Translations under genes and position numbers: made by a program
Notes under the pieces: model-generated
Database searches by the model: none
What the model saw: only the letters and a program-made list of their open reading frames with translations
Told to the model about the DNA's origin: nothing
Shown here: piece by piece, positions 10,641 through 22,300 of the stretch
Layout of the letters: each line of letters begins with the position of its first letter
How positions within the stretch are numbered: position 1 is the first letter of the stretch
Source of the DNA: Primula veris
Taxonomy: Eukaryota; Streptophyta; Magnoliopsida; Ericales; Primulaceae
Assembly (NCBI GenBank): GCA_963682055.1
Contig: OY821741.1
Span: 16,731,211-16,795,210, forward strand
Direction: 5' to 3'
DNA: 64,000 bases

Positions 10641-13600
10641 AATCACCCTTTTGATTTTAATTAATGGGTTTTCATCTGCTCAAGCTGCTCCCCCTGCCAG
10701 TGAGTCATATTTCATCTTTTATATATATATATTATGTAAGTACTACATCTTAACTTTGTATTTTTATTTTTTTTTATGAACAGAGATTGTGAATGGGTTA
10801 TCAAATGCTCTTTCTTTGGTACTGAAATGGGTTTGGACCCTCAAAGCTACTACTAAAACAGGTACTTTATTTATATAGATCTGCCAAGATATTGCCTTTT
10901 TGTTAGTACAGTGCAACTTATTTTGTACTTTTCAGTTGCCATTATAAGATTTTAAGGGTGTTTTACTTTTAAATGACTGGGTAAATGCTTGCCAACTTGA
11001 TTAAGTAATTACAATGCATTTGTAGCTCTACTCTTTTGTTAATGGTTTTATAGTTTTTTTTCGGGTTAATTATAGTTTTGTACAATAATCTTTTCCATTT
11101 TTTCAATTTTGTACACTCACTTAACATTCGTTTTTATGATGTTGTACACTGGATATATTTTTGTAATTTTAGTTTACATTATAAAAATTTCAAGGGCGTT
11201 TTCATGGCGTTTCACTTTGAAATGAGTGGATAAATGCTTGGCAACTCGATTAATTTTATTACATTGTATTTGTAGCACTACTCTTTTGTTAATGGGTTTA
11301 TAGGCTTTTTCGGGTTCATTACAGTTTTGTTTCTTTTGTACAATAATCTTTTTGATTTTTTCAAATTTGTACACTCACCTAAAGTTGTTGTCATGTGACC
11401 TTTTTTGTTAGTAAATGCAACTTTTTTGTAATTTCGGTTGCCATATATACACTTTTAAGGACATTTTCATGGCGTTTAACTTTTAAATGAGTGGATAAAT
11501 ACTTGTTAACTTGATTAAGTAATTACATTGCATTTGTAGCACTATTCTTTTGTTAATGGTTTTAGAGGCCTTTTCGGGTTAATTATAGCTTTGTAAATAA
11601 TCTTTTTCATTTTTCCAATTTTGTACACACTTAACATTCGTTTTTATGATGCTATACACTGGATATAATGTCAATGATAGGATGGGGACCATAATCGAAA
11701 ATATATGATAGGATAACATACAAAATAATTGTTTTTGTAACTTTTTAGTGTACCGGACTACCGACCTATTTTATTTTTCCAATTTGGTAACATTAAATCG
11801 TTGAGAAATACAATGATAGTGTATTAATTAGCATTTTGAAAAGGTTGGCGTAAAAAATAAAAAAAGGGAAAGGTTAGTGTACAAAACTGCAATTAACCTG
11901 TCTTTTTCTGGTACATTGGATTAATGTTGATTTTGGAAAGAAAAAATGGGAAAGATTAGTGAACAAAACTGTAATTAACCTGTTTTTCTGGTACATTTGG
12001 ACTAATGTTGATTTTGTTTTTTAAGCAATTACCAGCCGTCCAATGATGAAGTTTGAGAGTGGGTACAATGTTGAGACTGTGTTTGATGGGAGTAAGCTCG
12101 GGATTGAGCCTTATGGTGTTGAAGTGTTGTCCAGTGGGGAGCTTCTCGTTCTCGATTCGACAAATAATAATCTATACAAGATTTCTTCCCCTTTATCTCA
12201 ATGTGAGTGAGATTCTTAGCTTTTTACTGATTCATGATATTGCTTTTGGTTTTTTGAGTGCTAACGATGTTAACCCAATTGCTTGTTTGATTGGCTTTTT
12301 GCTTAGTTTTACATGTTTAGGTCATTCATTTGCTCGAAAATATTGTTTTTTCATGATTTAGTGTACATAATTAAGCATTACTACCTACTCTTGGCTGTTT
12401 CTGTACATGAGGGTTTGGAATATAGTTCGTTTATGATTTGTTTGTTTGAGGATTACCAAGTATTCGAAATTGTAAACTGATTTGGATGTTTAAAATTAAG
12501 ATTTAGTCACGTATACGATTGGAGGTACAAAAAAATTTGGCTTCTTTTTGTCTGTGTACTAATCTTTGGTTGGATTTTGGTATGGAACTGAGTGCTCCAA
12601 ATACCACATGAACCCTTGGTTAGAGTAGTAATATGTATAACTCATCCCTTGTATTCTTGTGCTTTTACCTGGTTGGATCTTCTCCCATAACGGAAGGTTC
12701 ATATAATTGTTAGTAAATTTTGTGTCATTTTTGTGCACATAAGTCTTTGTGAGAAATGAAATTAACTTTGGTGTTCAGACTTTCAACATGCTCTGTCCTG
12801 ATAGGGCTTTGGTACATATCCACGATGTTGTTTTCTGTTTTATACGTTATGACTTTATGATTGTAATTTCTTCAAAACATTGAACTTTTTGGTTAATTTT
12901 CTCAGAGTAAAATTTTTCTCCTTGATCACAGGTTTCTTTTTCAGTGAAGCTATCTGTTATATAAAACTTGTGTGCTCATGATTCACGGGTCAAACTTGAA
13001 AGTATATTTATATGACATTTCTGTTCTACTCTAATGAAATTGCATTTCTGACTTTTAGTTCGCAATGTCTAAGGCTTGTAATTAGATCGCGTTCCTTCAA
13101 ATCTGAATCAAATCACTTTCATTGTTTACTTATTTGATATTAATGGACCAAGACATATCTTGAACTAGCAGATTTTTGTCCAGATTCCCAACTTTGATGA
13201 GTCATTATTAAAATCTATGTTGCAGTTAATTATGAGTGGTATAATCCTCACGAATAAACCTTTTTCAAATATTTAGATAGCAGACCAAGACTTGTTGCTG
13301 GTTCTGCTGAAGGATATGCCGGACATGTAGATGGAAAACTTAGAGAGGCAAGAATGAATAATCCCAAGGGTCTTGCGGTGGATGATAAAGGAAACATATA
13401 TATTGCTGATACTACTAATATGGCAATTAGAAAGATAAGTGACACGGGTAAGTCACAATATCAACATGGTTTTTTATTTGACATTGGCTTTTGAGTAAGA
13501 CAGTTGATTTTTATTTTCGAATTTTGCTTTTTACTGTATAGGGGTTACAACTATAGCAGGAGGAAAATGGAGCCGTGGGGGTGGGCACGTTGATGGACCG

Positions 13601-15374
13601 AGTGAAGATGCAAAGTTTTCAAAAGATTTTGACGTCGTTTATATTGGTAGCAGCTGCTCTCTCCTTGTTATAGACCGAGGAAACCAAGCTATACGTGAGA
13701 TCCAGTTGCATTTCGAAGATTGTGCTTATCAATATGGGAGTGGTCTTCCTCTTGGTAAATTTCATTTGAAAGAATTTTACGTATACACATGTATAATTAG
13801 GTTTGTTACAATTTTGTACCTAAGGTATCACTAGATTTTGATTTTGTAACCAAGCGACACAAGAATTAGCAATTAGCAACTAACATTATCTTTCATGACT
13901 AATTTAATAGTGTACCAAATCAAGAAAATCATAGGTTGGGTACTACTTAGTTATGGAAACAAAAAAAATATACACTAATTTCATCATTTTTATATTGTAT
14001 AACACCATTCTATCATGTTTTTCTTATTCAAATTTATCAATATGTAATTTTATCTGTTTTAGTCCCGAATCTGTCGGTTTTCCTATGTAGTGTACTAAAA
14101 CCGCTGAGGAAGGTGATGTTAGTGTACTAATTGCTATGTTTGGTGGTGGGTGTACAGAATTATAAGCTAATCTACAAAAATGTAATTTCCCCAATATAAA
14201 CTTGTTAATTCTTTAATTGATTTTAAGCATGAAATGTTTGTTGAATCTAACTGCAGGGATCATAGTACTTGTAGCAGCTGGTTTTTTTGGTTACATGCTG
14301 GCATTGCTGCAGCAGAGGGTCAAGACCATTGTATCTCCCCAAAATGTGAGTCACTTCACTGGTTCTTATTTCACCACTCTTCTGAAGATAAACTTGCTTT
14401 CAGTTTTTTACTCAAATGGTAGTGATATACAAATCGAAATTTTATATTACTCATTGGCTCATTTGTCGATTTGTAATAATTTGGAGTCCTTATTTTATTG
14501 CAGCTTATAACCCTAGCTTTTGCTCTTTTAATTTTTTACTTAACAACTACTGTATACGCTAGAAGCTTGTAGTTGAATGAACCTACATATTTTCTGAAAC
14601 TTCCATCGTAATCGCATTAAAGCTGCTGCCCAAATAAGCATCGAGTATTTCTCCTATCTAATGACCTAAAACAAGATGAAAGCAGTTTTAGCATTGGAGT
14701 GATTTTTTTATCCTAAAATCTCTTTCTTTTTGTAGGATGAGGAGACAGAGAAACTTATCCCTGCGAGTCCATATCAAAGGCCGAGGAACCAAGAATCTAC
14801 GGTTAGGCCACCACTGATTCCTTCTGGTAATGACCGAGTAAAACAAGAAGAGACCTTCTTCGGCTCTCTAAACGGACTCATATCCACCACCAGAGCATCG
14901 ATTTCAGAAATAGTTATTGGTGTATTCCCATGGTTGAAAAAGAAGCCTGTCATAAACCAATACCAAAACGAACAGCTTAGCCAGTACTCAAATCATTGGC
15001 CTGTACAAGAGAGTTTTGTCATACCCGCTGAAGACCAACCTCCCTCAATCGATTCACGTGCATACACCCCTCGCAAAACGTATGCTTTTATGTCCAAAGA
15101 TGATGCCAAAATGCAACAATTACGACAAAGCCGAGCTCTTTACAGTGGGTGGAATGGGGAGCAAGCTCCTCAGAAGGGGCAGTATCGGAATCAACACAAC
15201 TTGTCAGTCCCACAAACTTACTATGAGCAAAGCTATGAACAGACAAATGAGATCGTGTTTGGTGCTGTGCAAGAGAAAACTGAGGCTATGGTGATAAAGC
15301 CGTTGGATCATGGCAACGCAGTTCCTATTTACCGAAATGGTCGTTCTCAGGGCAGTTATATGGGCTATATATAA
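10600..15374 (+). CDS. NHL-repeat domain membrane protein, 7 exons, 488 aa
   Basis: Spliced model: 10600-10699, 10784-10861, 12026-12202, 13277-13447, 13542-13754, 14257-14345, 14736-15374; all introns GT-AG, and the phases join to 488 codons plus stop. Order: signal peptide (residues ~1-29, hydrophobic core YFLITLLILINGF), then a six-bladed NHL beta-propeller region (~65-245) with FESGYNVETVFDGSKLGIEP, GHVDGKLREARMNNPKGLAV, NIYIADTTNMAIRKIS and LLVIDRGNQAIREIQ. One membrane helix follows (~248-266, IIVLVAAGFFGYMLALL), then a ~210-residue polar, Q/Y-rich tail likely on the cytoplasmic side. This matches a plant family of ~500-residue NHL-domain proteins of unknown biochemical role; NHL propellers usually bind proteins or nucleic acid. 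The start is the first ATG, in frame with the signal peptide. Intron 2 holds repeats. Confidence 0.93.
10905..11690. repeat. Three tandem ~260-bp repeats in intron 2 of the NHL gene
   Basis: Units begin near 10905, 11165 and 11405. Each carries 'gataaatgcttg', 'ttacattgcatttgtagcac', 'ctcttttgttaatgg', 'tttttcgggttaattatag', 'tttgtacaataatc' and 'ttttgtacactcac' in that order. The same unit occurs singly in S1 (~6500-6760) and in S2 (~18490-18690, continued at 19377-19440 after the Cassandra insertion). It looks like a dispersed repeat expanded in place. No coding potential. Confidence 0.7.
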
Positions 15375-15910
15375 CCATGACTGTTGATGGTATAATTTTA
15401 AAAATAAAAATACATTGTAGGCATTTGGAAATTTGTCCACAACCTCAATGCCGAAGGGTTATGTACGGTAAACGTAAGAAATAGGTGTATAGTATTAATT
15501 ATGTAGATTGGGGGTTATTTTGCAATGTTGTTGTGCCAATGTATTTTGAAATAATAGCTGTTGTTTATGAAGAGAATTTAAATTATTTATCTTGACTATT
15601 AACAGCGGAAAGTTGTACCAGTAATATATTATACTGGATCCTTGTCTTTGTTTTTTAGTTTTCAGTAATTATCTTTTTGTTCGTTGAGCACATTTGATCA
15701 ACAAAAATGAGGTCAAAACGCATAAAAGAATAATGACAAAAATTACAGCTTTGTTCGGCGATGAAAAGGTGTCGATTTTTATATAGTACTGACAGTTAAT
15801 TGTTGTTTGTCACAGTTTTCCGATAAATTTAGACTGTCCCTGATCTAAACTTTTTTTTGTAAGGAAGTCTCTGACATTTGGTTCTAACAAAAAAAAATGT
15901 CACATCAGTG
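15375..15910. other. 3' flank of NHL gene
   Basis: Probable 3' UTR and terminator region, with 'aaaataaaaatacattg' about 30 nt after the stop and further A/T-rich signals to ~15600. No gene is seen in the remainder up to the Copia #3 LTR. Confidence 0.5.
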
Positions 15911-16272
15911 TGATAATGTATTTCTTGTATAGATACTGAATTCTTGATGTCGAATGACCATAAGGTCCATAACAAATCAATACCAGACTCCATAGTCCAT
16001 ACCTTTGACTACTCCATTACTTTGGGGTAGAACTTTATTGGAGATATGAAGACATTTGTGTTCTTATTCTGTTAATCTTGTAACTATTGAGACTTGTTTG
16101 TAACACTGAATTTGTTACTTTCTTATTAAGTATTATCGTTGTTGTAAACAAGTTTGAAGTTAACATAATGGTCCAACTGTATAAGCTGCGATTGACTAAG
16201 TTCATAATAATAAGAATGATATTTTCCTCCTTTATATTCTCTCTCTACATATGACGATTTTGCTCATTATCA
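15911..16272 (+). repeat. Copia #3 5' LTR (362 bp)
   Basis: Begins TGATAATG (15911-15918) and ends CATTATCA (16265-16272), a perfect 8-bp terminal inverted repeat, immediately followed by the primer-binding site. There is no second LTR to confirm the limits, but the TG...CA termini and the abutting primer site agree. Confidence 0.75.
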
Positions 16273-16284
16273 TGGTATCAGAGC
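16273..16284 (+). promoter_or_regulatory. Primer-binding site for initiator tRNA-Met (Copia #3)
   Basis: TGGTATCAGAGC is the plant retrotransposon minus-strand primer site complementary to the 3' end of initiator tRNA-Met. It directly abuts the LTR end, as expected. Confidence 0.9.
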
Positions 16285-16576
16285 TTATTCTTAATGAATT
16301 CCGCTGCGATATCTAGGGTTTTGTTCGCATTTATATATGATCATTGATCAGTTACCGTAAGTTTTCTTCTATTTTTTGCTATTTTTCTATATTTCTCTGT
16401 TCGATTTGCTCGAGAATTTGGATTATATTTAGTTTAATCGGCTCAGATATATTTGTGGTGAAGATTTCTAGGTATTTTGGTCTGAGATTTGAGATTTTCT
16501 TGGATTATTTGGTACTGGTTGGTATAAAATTACAGAAATTAGGGTTTCTCTAAATTAAGACTATTTCAGGATTAAA

Positions 16577-17557
16577 ATGACGACTTATAATGCTACGATT
16601 GATGTAAATAGCCCGTCTTATGTCAATGTTAATGGCATGAATGGTTCCAGCTTGGTGAACGATCAATTAAATGGTACAAATTATCACACATGCAAACGTG
16701 CTATGAAGATTATAATTGGAATTAAATATAAAAGTGGTTTTATATATGGCAATCTTTCTTTTCCTGCATCTACTGCAGCTTTGTATGGACCGTGGAAAAG
16801 ATGTAATCTCATTGTGATTAGCTCGAATTTAAATTTTGTCACATCTAATATAGCACAGTGCATTTTGTATACTGAGAATGTTGCACAAATATGGAAGGTT
16901 TTGAGTGACAGATATACTCAGGGTAATGAGCCTATGGTGTTTTAATTACAACAATCCTTACACTCTTTGAATCAAGGGAATTTGTCTATCTCAGCTTACT
17001 TTACCAAGCTAGAGGGTCTTTGGATTGATCTGTCTTATTTGTATCGATTGGCACATTGTACTTGTAATGTGATAGCTGCATGTACCTGTTCTTTCATAGA
17101 AAAATTGAAAGCCAAGGAAGATAACTTTTTTAGAATGGTGTTTCTTATGGGATTGAATGAGTTTTAATCTGCTGTTAGTGAACAAATTCTTCTTATGAAA
17201 CCAATTCCACCAATAAATGAAGTTTTTTAGTCTTTAATTATAGAAGAGAAACGGAGTTTTGTATGGATACATGTTAAGGATCATACAGATCAACTTGCTA
17301 TGCCTGCTACTAATCAGTTACATTTTAGACAAGTGGGTAGAAATGAGATAAAATGTTCTTATTGTCAAAAGATAGGGCATTCTAAAGAAAATTGTTTCAA
17401 GTTACCTGGTTTTCCTCCTGATTGGAAACCAAAAATGGGAAATAAAGAGCCTTATAAAGACAGAAACATGATGGTCTCTAGATGTAGTGCTCATAATGTG
17501 GCTTGGCAACATCACCTTTTTAAAGAGCATACTGAAAATTTTGAAAATGGTAAATAG
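16577..17557 (+). pseudogene. Copia #3 gag (broken by stops)
   Basis: Open from ATG 16577 with LVNDQLNGTNYHTCKRAMKI, LYGPWKRCN and IAQCILYTENVAQIWKVLSD (Retrotran_gag / UBN2 type). Stops follow after 'EPMVF' (16945), 'LNEF' (17167) and in 'INEVF' (17230). After the stops the frame continues: NQGNLSISAYFTKLEGLW (~16970-17025) and the zinc knuckle CSYCQKIGHSKENC (~17354-17395, CX2CX4HX4C intact). Only three in-frame stops and little frameshifting make it less decayed than elements #1 and #2. Confidence 0.85.
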
Positions 17558-17954
17558 AAGGGTATTGAGAATGACTATATGAATATGAATGGAATATGTA
17601 ATAAGAATGGTGATTTGACAAGTGATTTTAGTAGAATGAATGTTCAAGGGGGTATGCTTGTTCTAGTTGTGAAGGCCCACCTCGTGATTTTTCCAACATG
17701 ATTTTTACTAATATGGCAGGTACAAATTCTTGTTACCTCTCTATTGATTATAAGAATCCTTGGTTGATTGATTCAGAGCCAGTGAGCACTTGGTTAATGA
17801 TGATAAGTTTTATACTGGAAATGTAAAGAAATTAGATTCTATAATATATTTACCAGCTGGAGAAACAACAAAACTTACACACAGTGACACTATAATTTTT
17901 TCTTCTGTTTTGGATTGACAATAATATTTGTGAGTACCCATCTTTAGATACAAT

Positions 17955-18461
17955 TTGATTTCTGTAAGAAAATTGACCAAGGATCAAACTTGCTTATTGA
18001 GTTTTTTTCGTGGCAAATATATTATACAGGACCAGAAAACTCTGAAGATGATTGGTCTTGGTGAAGAAAAGAAAGGGTTGTATTTTTTGAAGTTTGGTAA
18101 TTCAGAACAAGTCACTACAGCTCCAGCAATGACATTTGATAAGATGAGATCTCTATGGCATTTGCGTTTAAGACATGCTTCTGCACAGAAAATGACCTCT
18201 TTGAAGACTTCTATAGTTGATCTAAATAAATATGTTTTTGATAATAAGGAGTTATGTGATGTTTGCCATAGATCTAGGCAACATAGACTTCCATTTTCTG
18301 CTAGTATGATCAAGACTAAACATGTATTTGAGCTTATACATTCTGATCCATACTCTACTAGTACTTTTGATAATCAATGTTTCTTCTTAACCATTGTGGA
18401 TGATTTTAGTAGATGTGTACATTATCAGCACTTTCGAACATGTTCTTCCAACTCCTTATAA
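17955..18461 (+). pseudogene. Copia #3 GAG-pre-integrase and integrase N-terminus
   Basis: A 168-codon open stretch with SVRKLTKDQTCLLSFF, GLYFLKFG, LWHLRLRHAS (integrase HHCC zinc-binding His), CDVCHRSRQHRLPF (Cys pair and basic patch) and ELIHSDPYSTS...FLTIVDDFSR, which contains the first core Asp (HSD) and the second (VDD). It ends at 18461, where the element is truncated. In intact elements the protein integrates the cDNA. Confidence 0.85.
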
Positions 18462-18683
18462 GCCACATTGACAAATTATAAGCATCTTTAGTCATTGTCC
18501 TTTAATTGAAGTTTTAAATTTTGATGCTTGCCAACTGAATCTATAGTATTTTATTATATTACTAGCAATACTCTTTGTTAATAGTTTAATAGTTTTTCGG
18601 GTTAAATAAAGTTTTGTACAATAATATTTTCTCCATTTTTTTCATTTTGTGTACATCGAATTGACAAAAATCCTAATTAGTAT

Positions 18684-19376
18684 TGTGACGACCTAGATTT
18701 CCAGGAAGGAAATCTTGTGTTACGGTGTTTGTGCGTCAGTCTCACATCGTCCAGATATGAGAGTACTCGTGTGGTATATGAGATTAAAGATCCATTTCCT
18801 ATCAACAAGGCCTTTTAAAGCCGTGTGGCATAACAGGGAGGACGGAACTCCACAGTTAAGCATGCTTAACTTGGAGTAATACTAGGATGGGTGACCCCCC
18901 TGGTAAGTTGTGCCAAAGCGGACAATATTATTGATACGGGCGTGACGGTTCGGTCCATGAGGCCGGGTCGTTACAGGTGGTATCAAAGCCTCTATCTGGC
19001 CGGAAATGTGGGGACTAACACGTGTGTGTGAGCCCCTGAAGGACAACGTGCCCGACGAGGACGTCGTGCCTAAAGGGAGGGTGATTGTGACGACCCAGAT
19101 TTTCAGGAAGGAAATCCTATGGTGCAGTGTTTGTGCGTCAGTCCCACATCGCCTAGATATGAGAGTACTCGTATGGTATATGAGCTTAAAGATCCATTCC
19201 TATCAACAAGGCCTTTTAAAGCCGTGCGACACAACAGCGAGGAGGGAACTTCATAGTTAAGCGTGCTTAACTTGGAATAGTATTAGGATGGGTGACCGCT
19301 CTGGAAAGTTGTGCCAAAGCGGACAATATTGTTGATACGGGCGTGACGGTTCGGTCTATGAGGCCGGGTCGTTACA
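18684..19376 (+). mobile_element. Cassandra TRIM retrotransposon #1
   Basis: 693 bp: 5' LTR 18684-18975, internal 18976-19085, 3' LTR 19086-19376. Each LTR starts TGTGACGACC, ends GTTACA and carries a 5S rRNA-like segment with A box AGTTAAGCATGCTT (18854-18867) and C box ACTAGGATGGGTGACC (18881-18896), the hallmark of Cassandra. The internal part starts GGTGGTATCAAAGCC (Met-tRNA primer site, one mismatch) and ends in AAAGGGAGGGTGAT (polypurine tract). There is no coding sequence, so it moves only with proteins from other elements. Flanks AGTAT/AGTAC are a slightly mutated 5-bp target duplication. The two LTRs differ at many positions, so the insertion is old. Confidence 0.93.
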
Positions 19377-20159
19377 AGTACACACTTCGAACATTTTTTT
19401 ACGTTGTTTTGCACTTGATAGAAACTAAATGATAGTATGGGGACCAAAATAAAATAAAAAATATGAAAAGCCGTGCCTATGGTAATTTTGGGAAGATAGC
19501 GCTAGTTATGCTAAGAGCACTCACGTCAGTTGATACTAAAAGTTATCTTGTACTAAATTGGACAAAGAAAAGGAAAAAAAATTGCACAGTCTTATCTTCC
19601 TAGGACATATACTAAATATATAGCTTTTATGTCCAAATATGGACATATTTTGTAGCCTTATATTAACATTTTTTAATATTTCTATTTGATTTACACAATA
19701 CCTAATAACATGTGCATGTGTAGGAGAGATGCACTAAAACAAAGTATAGTAAAATTATTAATATTATATTCCTAGTATAACTTAGTTTGTACTTTATATA
19801 AACTGTTGTGTAATCTTGTGTAATTTACTCGTACAAGTCCTAGATGACAGCTAATACTAATTTGTTTGGACAAAATTTTAGGTTAGACTATTAAAAATGC
19901 TCCAAGTATATTAGTTACCAATTTTAGAAAAAAAACTTTTAATAGCATTTACATAACTCTCATCAAGTGTAGTAATCTCTATCTCATCAAAACCGGGTAA
20001 ATTTTGGATTGAACCATAAAAAACAAAAGTATTTAAGGATTGGTCCATGAAACTGAAACTAATTAAGGATTGGTCAATTTCCCCTAACTAACCAATAAAA
20101 ATGTAAAAAATCAGAAAAAATGAAAAAATTTCAGAAAATAAAAATGCAAAAATGAAAAA

Positions 20160-20540
20160 TAAAAAAATATGAAAAAATCCAAAAAAAAATAAGAGGCAAA
20201 ACCCCGAAAAAACACGACTTTTTTTAAAAAAATCCTAAAAAATAAAAAAAAATCCCAAAAAATCAACAAAAATTCAAAAACGTAAAAAAAACAGTCTGAA
20301 AACGTAAAAAAAAAACAGTCTGAAAAAAAAAATCCAAAAACGTAAAAAAAAAAAAAAGAGTCTGAAAACGTAAAAAAAGAGTCTGAAAACAGTCTGAAAA
20401 ATAAAAAAACAGTCTGAAAAATAAATTAAAAAACAGTCTGAAAAATAAATTAAATAAAAAACAGTCTAAAAAATAAACAGTCTGAAAAATAAATTAAAAC
20501 CTCTCTCTCCTATCTGAAAACAGTCTGAAAAAATATACCT
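20160..20540. repeat. A-rich minisatellite with CAGTCTGAAAA units
   Basis: More than ten copies of CAGTCTGAAAA (or AGTCTGAAAA), separated by variable A-runs, 'cgtaaaaaa' or 'ataaattaaaa', between about 20290 and 20530, preceded by A-rich simple sequence. It lies inside the inverted-repeat element. Spacers are just A-runs, so this is slippage-type DNA. Confidence 0.8.
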
Positions 20541-20806
20541 ATTGATGGTTTTGATTATTGATTTGGTGATTTGTTTGGCTTTATTTGGGGTTTGGTTATG
20601 GATTTGCAAGGGGCTCAAGTGCATTGCTGGTTAAATGGTGTTTCTGTGTGGTAATTACATAGCATTATTTCGTGTAATCTGGCGTTGGATTCCAATCAAT
20701 AGGAATGGGGTATTGATTTTAAAACCGAGTAGATATATATAGAGAGAGACATTTGGGTGTGGAAAAGAGATCGTCGGGGAGATCGAGGTTATCAGCCATC
20801 GGGAAT

Positions 20807-20839
<33 letters not shown>

Positions 20840-20866
20840 ATGTGTGTATGTAGAGAGAGATTTGGG
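20807..20866. repeat. TA / TG / GA microsatellites
   Basis: (TA)n at ~20809-20826, (TG)n at ~20827-20849 and GAGAGAGA at ~20853-20860, inside the inverted-repeat element. Simple slippage repeats. Confidence 0.8.
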
Positions 20867-22300
20867 GGAGAAATTACTCGGCTGTTTTCTCTTGGAATCT
20901 GGAAGGTGGGGTAAATTTTGGATTAGTCCATGAAAACAAAAATATTTAAGGATTGGTCCATGAAACTGAAACTAATTAAGCATTGGTCCATTTCCCCTAA
21001 CTAATCAATAAAAATGTAAAATGTTTGGGTATGTATGTAGAGAGAGAGATTTGGGGGATAAAATGTTTTCTCTGGAAGCTGTTTTTTTTTAGAGAGAGAA
21101 TGATTAATTAAATAAATAGAATTGAGAGAGCTTTTATATTGGACCAATTCTTAATTAGTTTCAGAAATAATGGTCCAATCCTTAATTAAATTTTATATCC
21201 GGACCAATCCTTAAATACTTTTGTTTTCGTGGACCAATCCTTAATTTTCTCTATTGGGGAGCTTTTATATTTAATGAGTAATAAACCAATTCTTAATTAG
21301 TTTCAGAAATAATGGTTCAATTCTTAATTAAATTTTATATCCGAATTAATGCTTAAATACTTTTGTTTTGATGGTATAATTCTTAATTTTGTCTTTGATA
21401 GAATAATAGTCTCACTTCAATATCCTTCACCAACTCTCCATTATAAGTGAAAACTATTTGGTCTCTTTATATACAAAAGAGTTTTATCTCATCCTCATCA
21501 ACATAATATAAATTAGTACTATTATCTTATTACTAATCTTATATCTTTATTTCATTTCCTAAAGGAATAAATATAATTTAAACTAAATTAGTAATCTTTT
21601 ATTATTATAGAGAGGTTTTTAGAGCGACGTAAATTTGACACAAAATATAAATGGATCATTAAAATCCAAAAAAATGTACTACTTTTCTTCATAAATTTAA
21701 AGAGATTGATAGATGAAGATGTTCTAAGGCTTTAATTAGCCACCTAAGTGCTAGTCTACCCCGACAGTAGCATATAGACCATTGAGATTCATCATTAGGA
21801 TTTAGGGGTATCATTTATATGTTTGGCCAGGGTGAAACAGAGATTTGATCGCCGACGAACAAGTGACTGCAGTTCACATATTGACGATATCACTATATAA
21901 ATGCCCTTATTATAACTTCAAGCAAGAGTAGTTTTTTGGGGCGTAAACTTTACCATTGGATCAGAAAAAAGGAATTAGAATCTGAAACGTTTTGAAACTG
22001 ATCAGAAATTTGATATCTAACCTGGCCATCACTATTACCAACTCTTTCTCAACTAGACTAGTAGAATTCATCTATTTATGTGGATGTCTCTTAATGCACC
22101 CATAATCTAAGTTCAAGGTAGAATATATATTAGGAGTGTAAATGGCCAGATGCCATCCAATTCGGTAAGATTAGAACCCTAACGAGTTCAAACCATGCTG
22201 AAAAACTTGGATCGTAACTTAACTTTTACCGTTACCGATTCATACCCAAATGCACAAGCATCTGAAGACAGTGTGCAGACTAACTTCAAATTGTACCGCC

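Larger units (their letters stand above)
15911..18462 (+). mobile_element. Ty1/Copia retrotransposon #3, 5' half only
   Basis: 5' LTR (15911-16272), tRNA-Met primer site (16273-16284), gag (16577-17557), protease region (~17700-17830) and GAG-pre-integrase plus start of the integrase core (17955-18461), after which homology stops abruptly at the edge of segment S2. RT, RNase H and the 3' LTR are missing. The sequence belongs to a different family from elements #1 and #2: other LTR, canonical primer site and a readable gag zinc knuckle. Confidence 0.9.
19991..21402. mobile_element. Non-autonomous inverted-repeat DNA element (unclassified)
   Basis: Terminal text 'gggtaaattttggattgaac...aaaacaaaagtatttaagg' at 19995-20040 is mirrored on the minus strand at ~21355-21402. 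Further copies lie inside, direct (20908-20990) and inverted (21143-21250). The paralogous segment S1 has no such DNA between 7050 and 7070, so this is an insertion of about 1.4 kb, perhaps with nested copies. No transposase. The long imperfect inverted ends suggest a Mutator-like MITE, but no target duplication could be fixed. Confidence 0.55.
18463..22300. repeat. Segment S2, paralogous to S1 (6462-7905), with insertions
   Basis: Collinear with S1 once Cassandra #1 (18684-19376) and the inverted-repeat element (~19991-21402) are removed. The S1 text 'cctaattagtacacac' marks the Cassandra empty site. Its right part (21420-22300) aligns with 7070-7905. S1 and S2 flank the NHL gene and Copia #3, so the arrangement looks like an old tandem duplication of non-coding DNA. 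No gene. Confidence 0.75.

Noticed and set aside
12053..12361. 102-codon open frame overlapping NHL exon 3
   Set aside because: It is in a different frame from the conserved NHL text and runs into the intron, so it is a shadow frame.
18812..18917. Possible true 5S rRNA gene
   Set aside because: The 5S-like text occurs in paired LTRs with TG...CA-type ends, a tRNA primer site and target duplications, which is Cassandra. The 5S part is diverged and embedded, so it is not a ribosomal gene.
20290..20530. Regular repeats that could suggest a CRISPR-like array
   Set aside because: Spacers are only A-runs of variable length, the context is a plant nuclear transposon and no cas-like gene is present. 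It is a slippage minisatellite.
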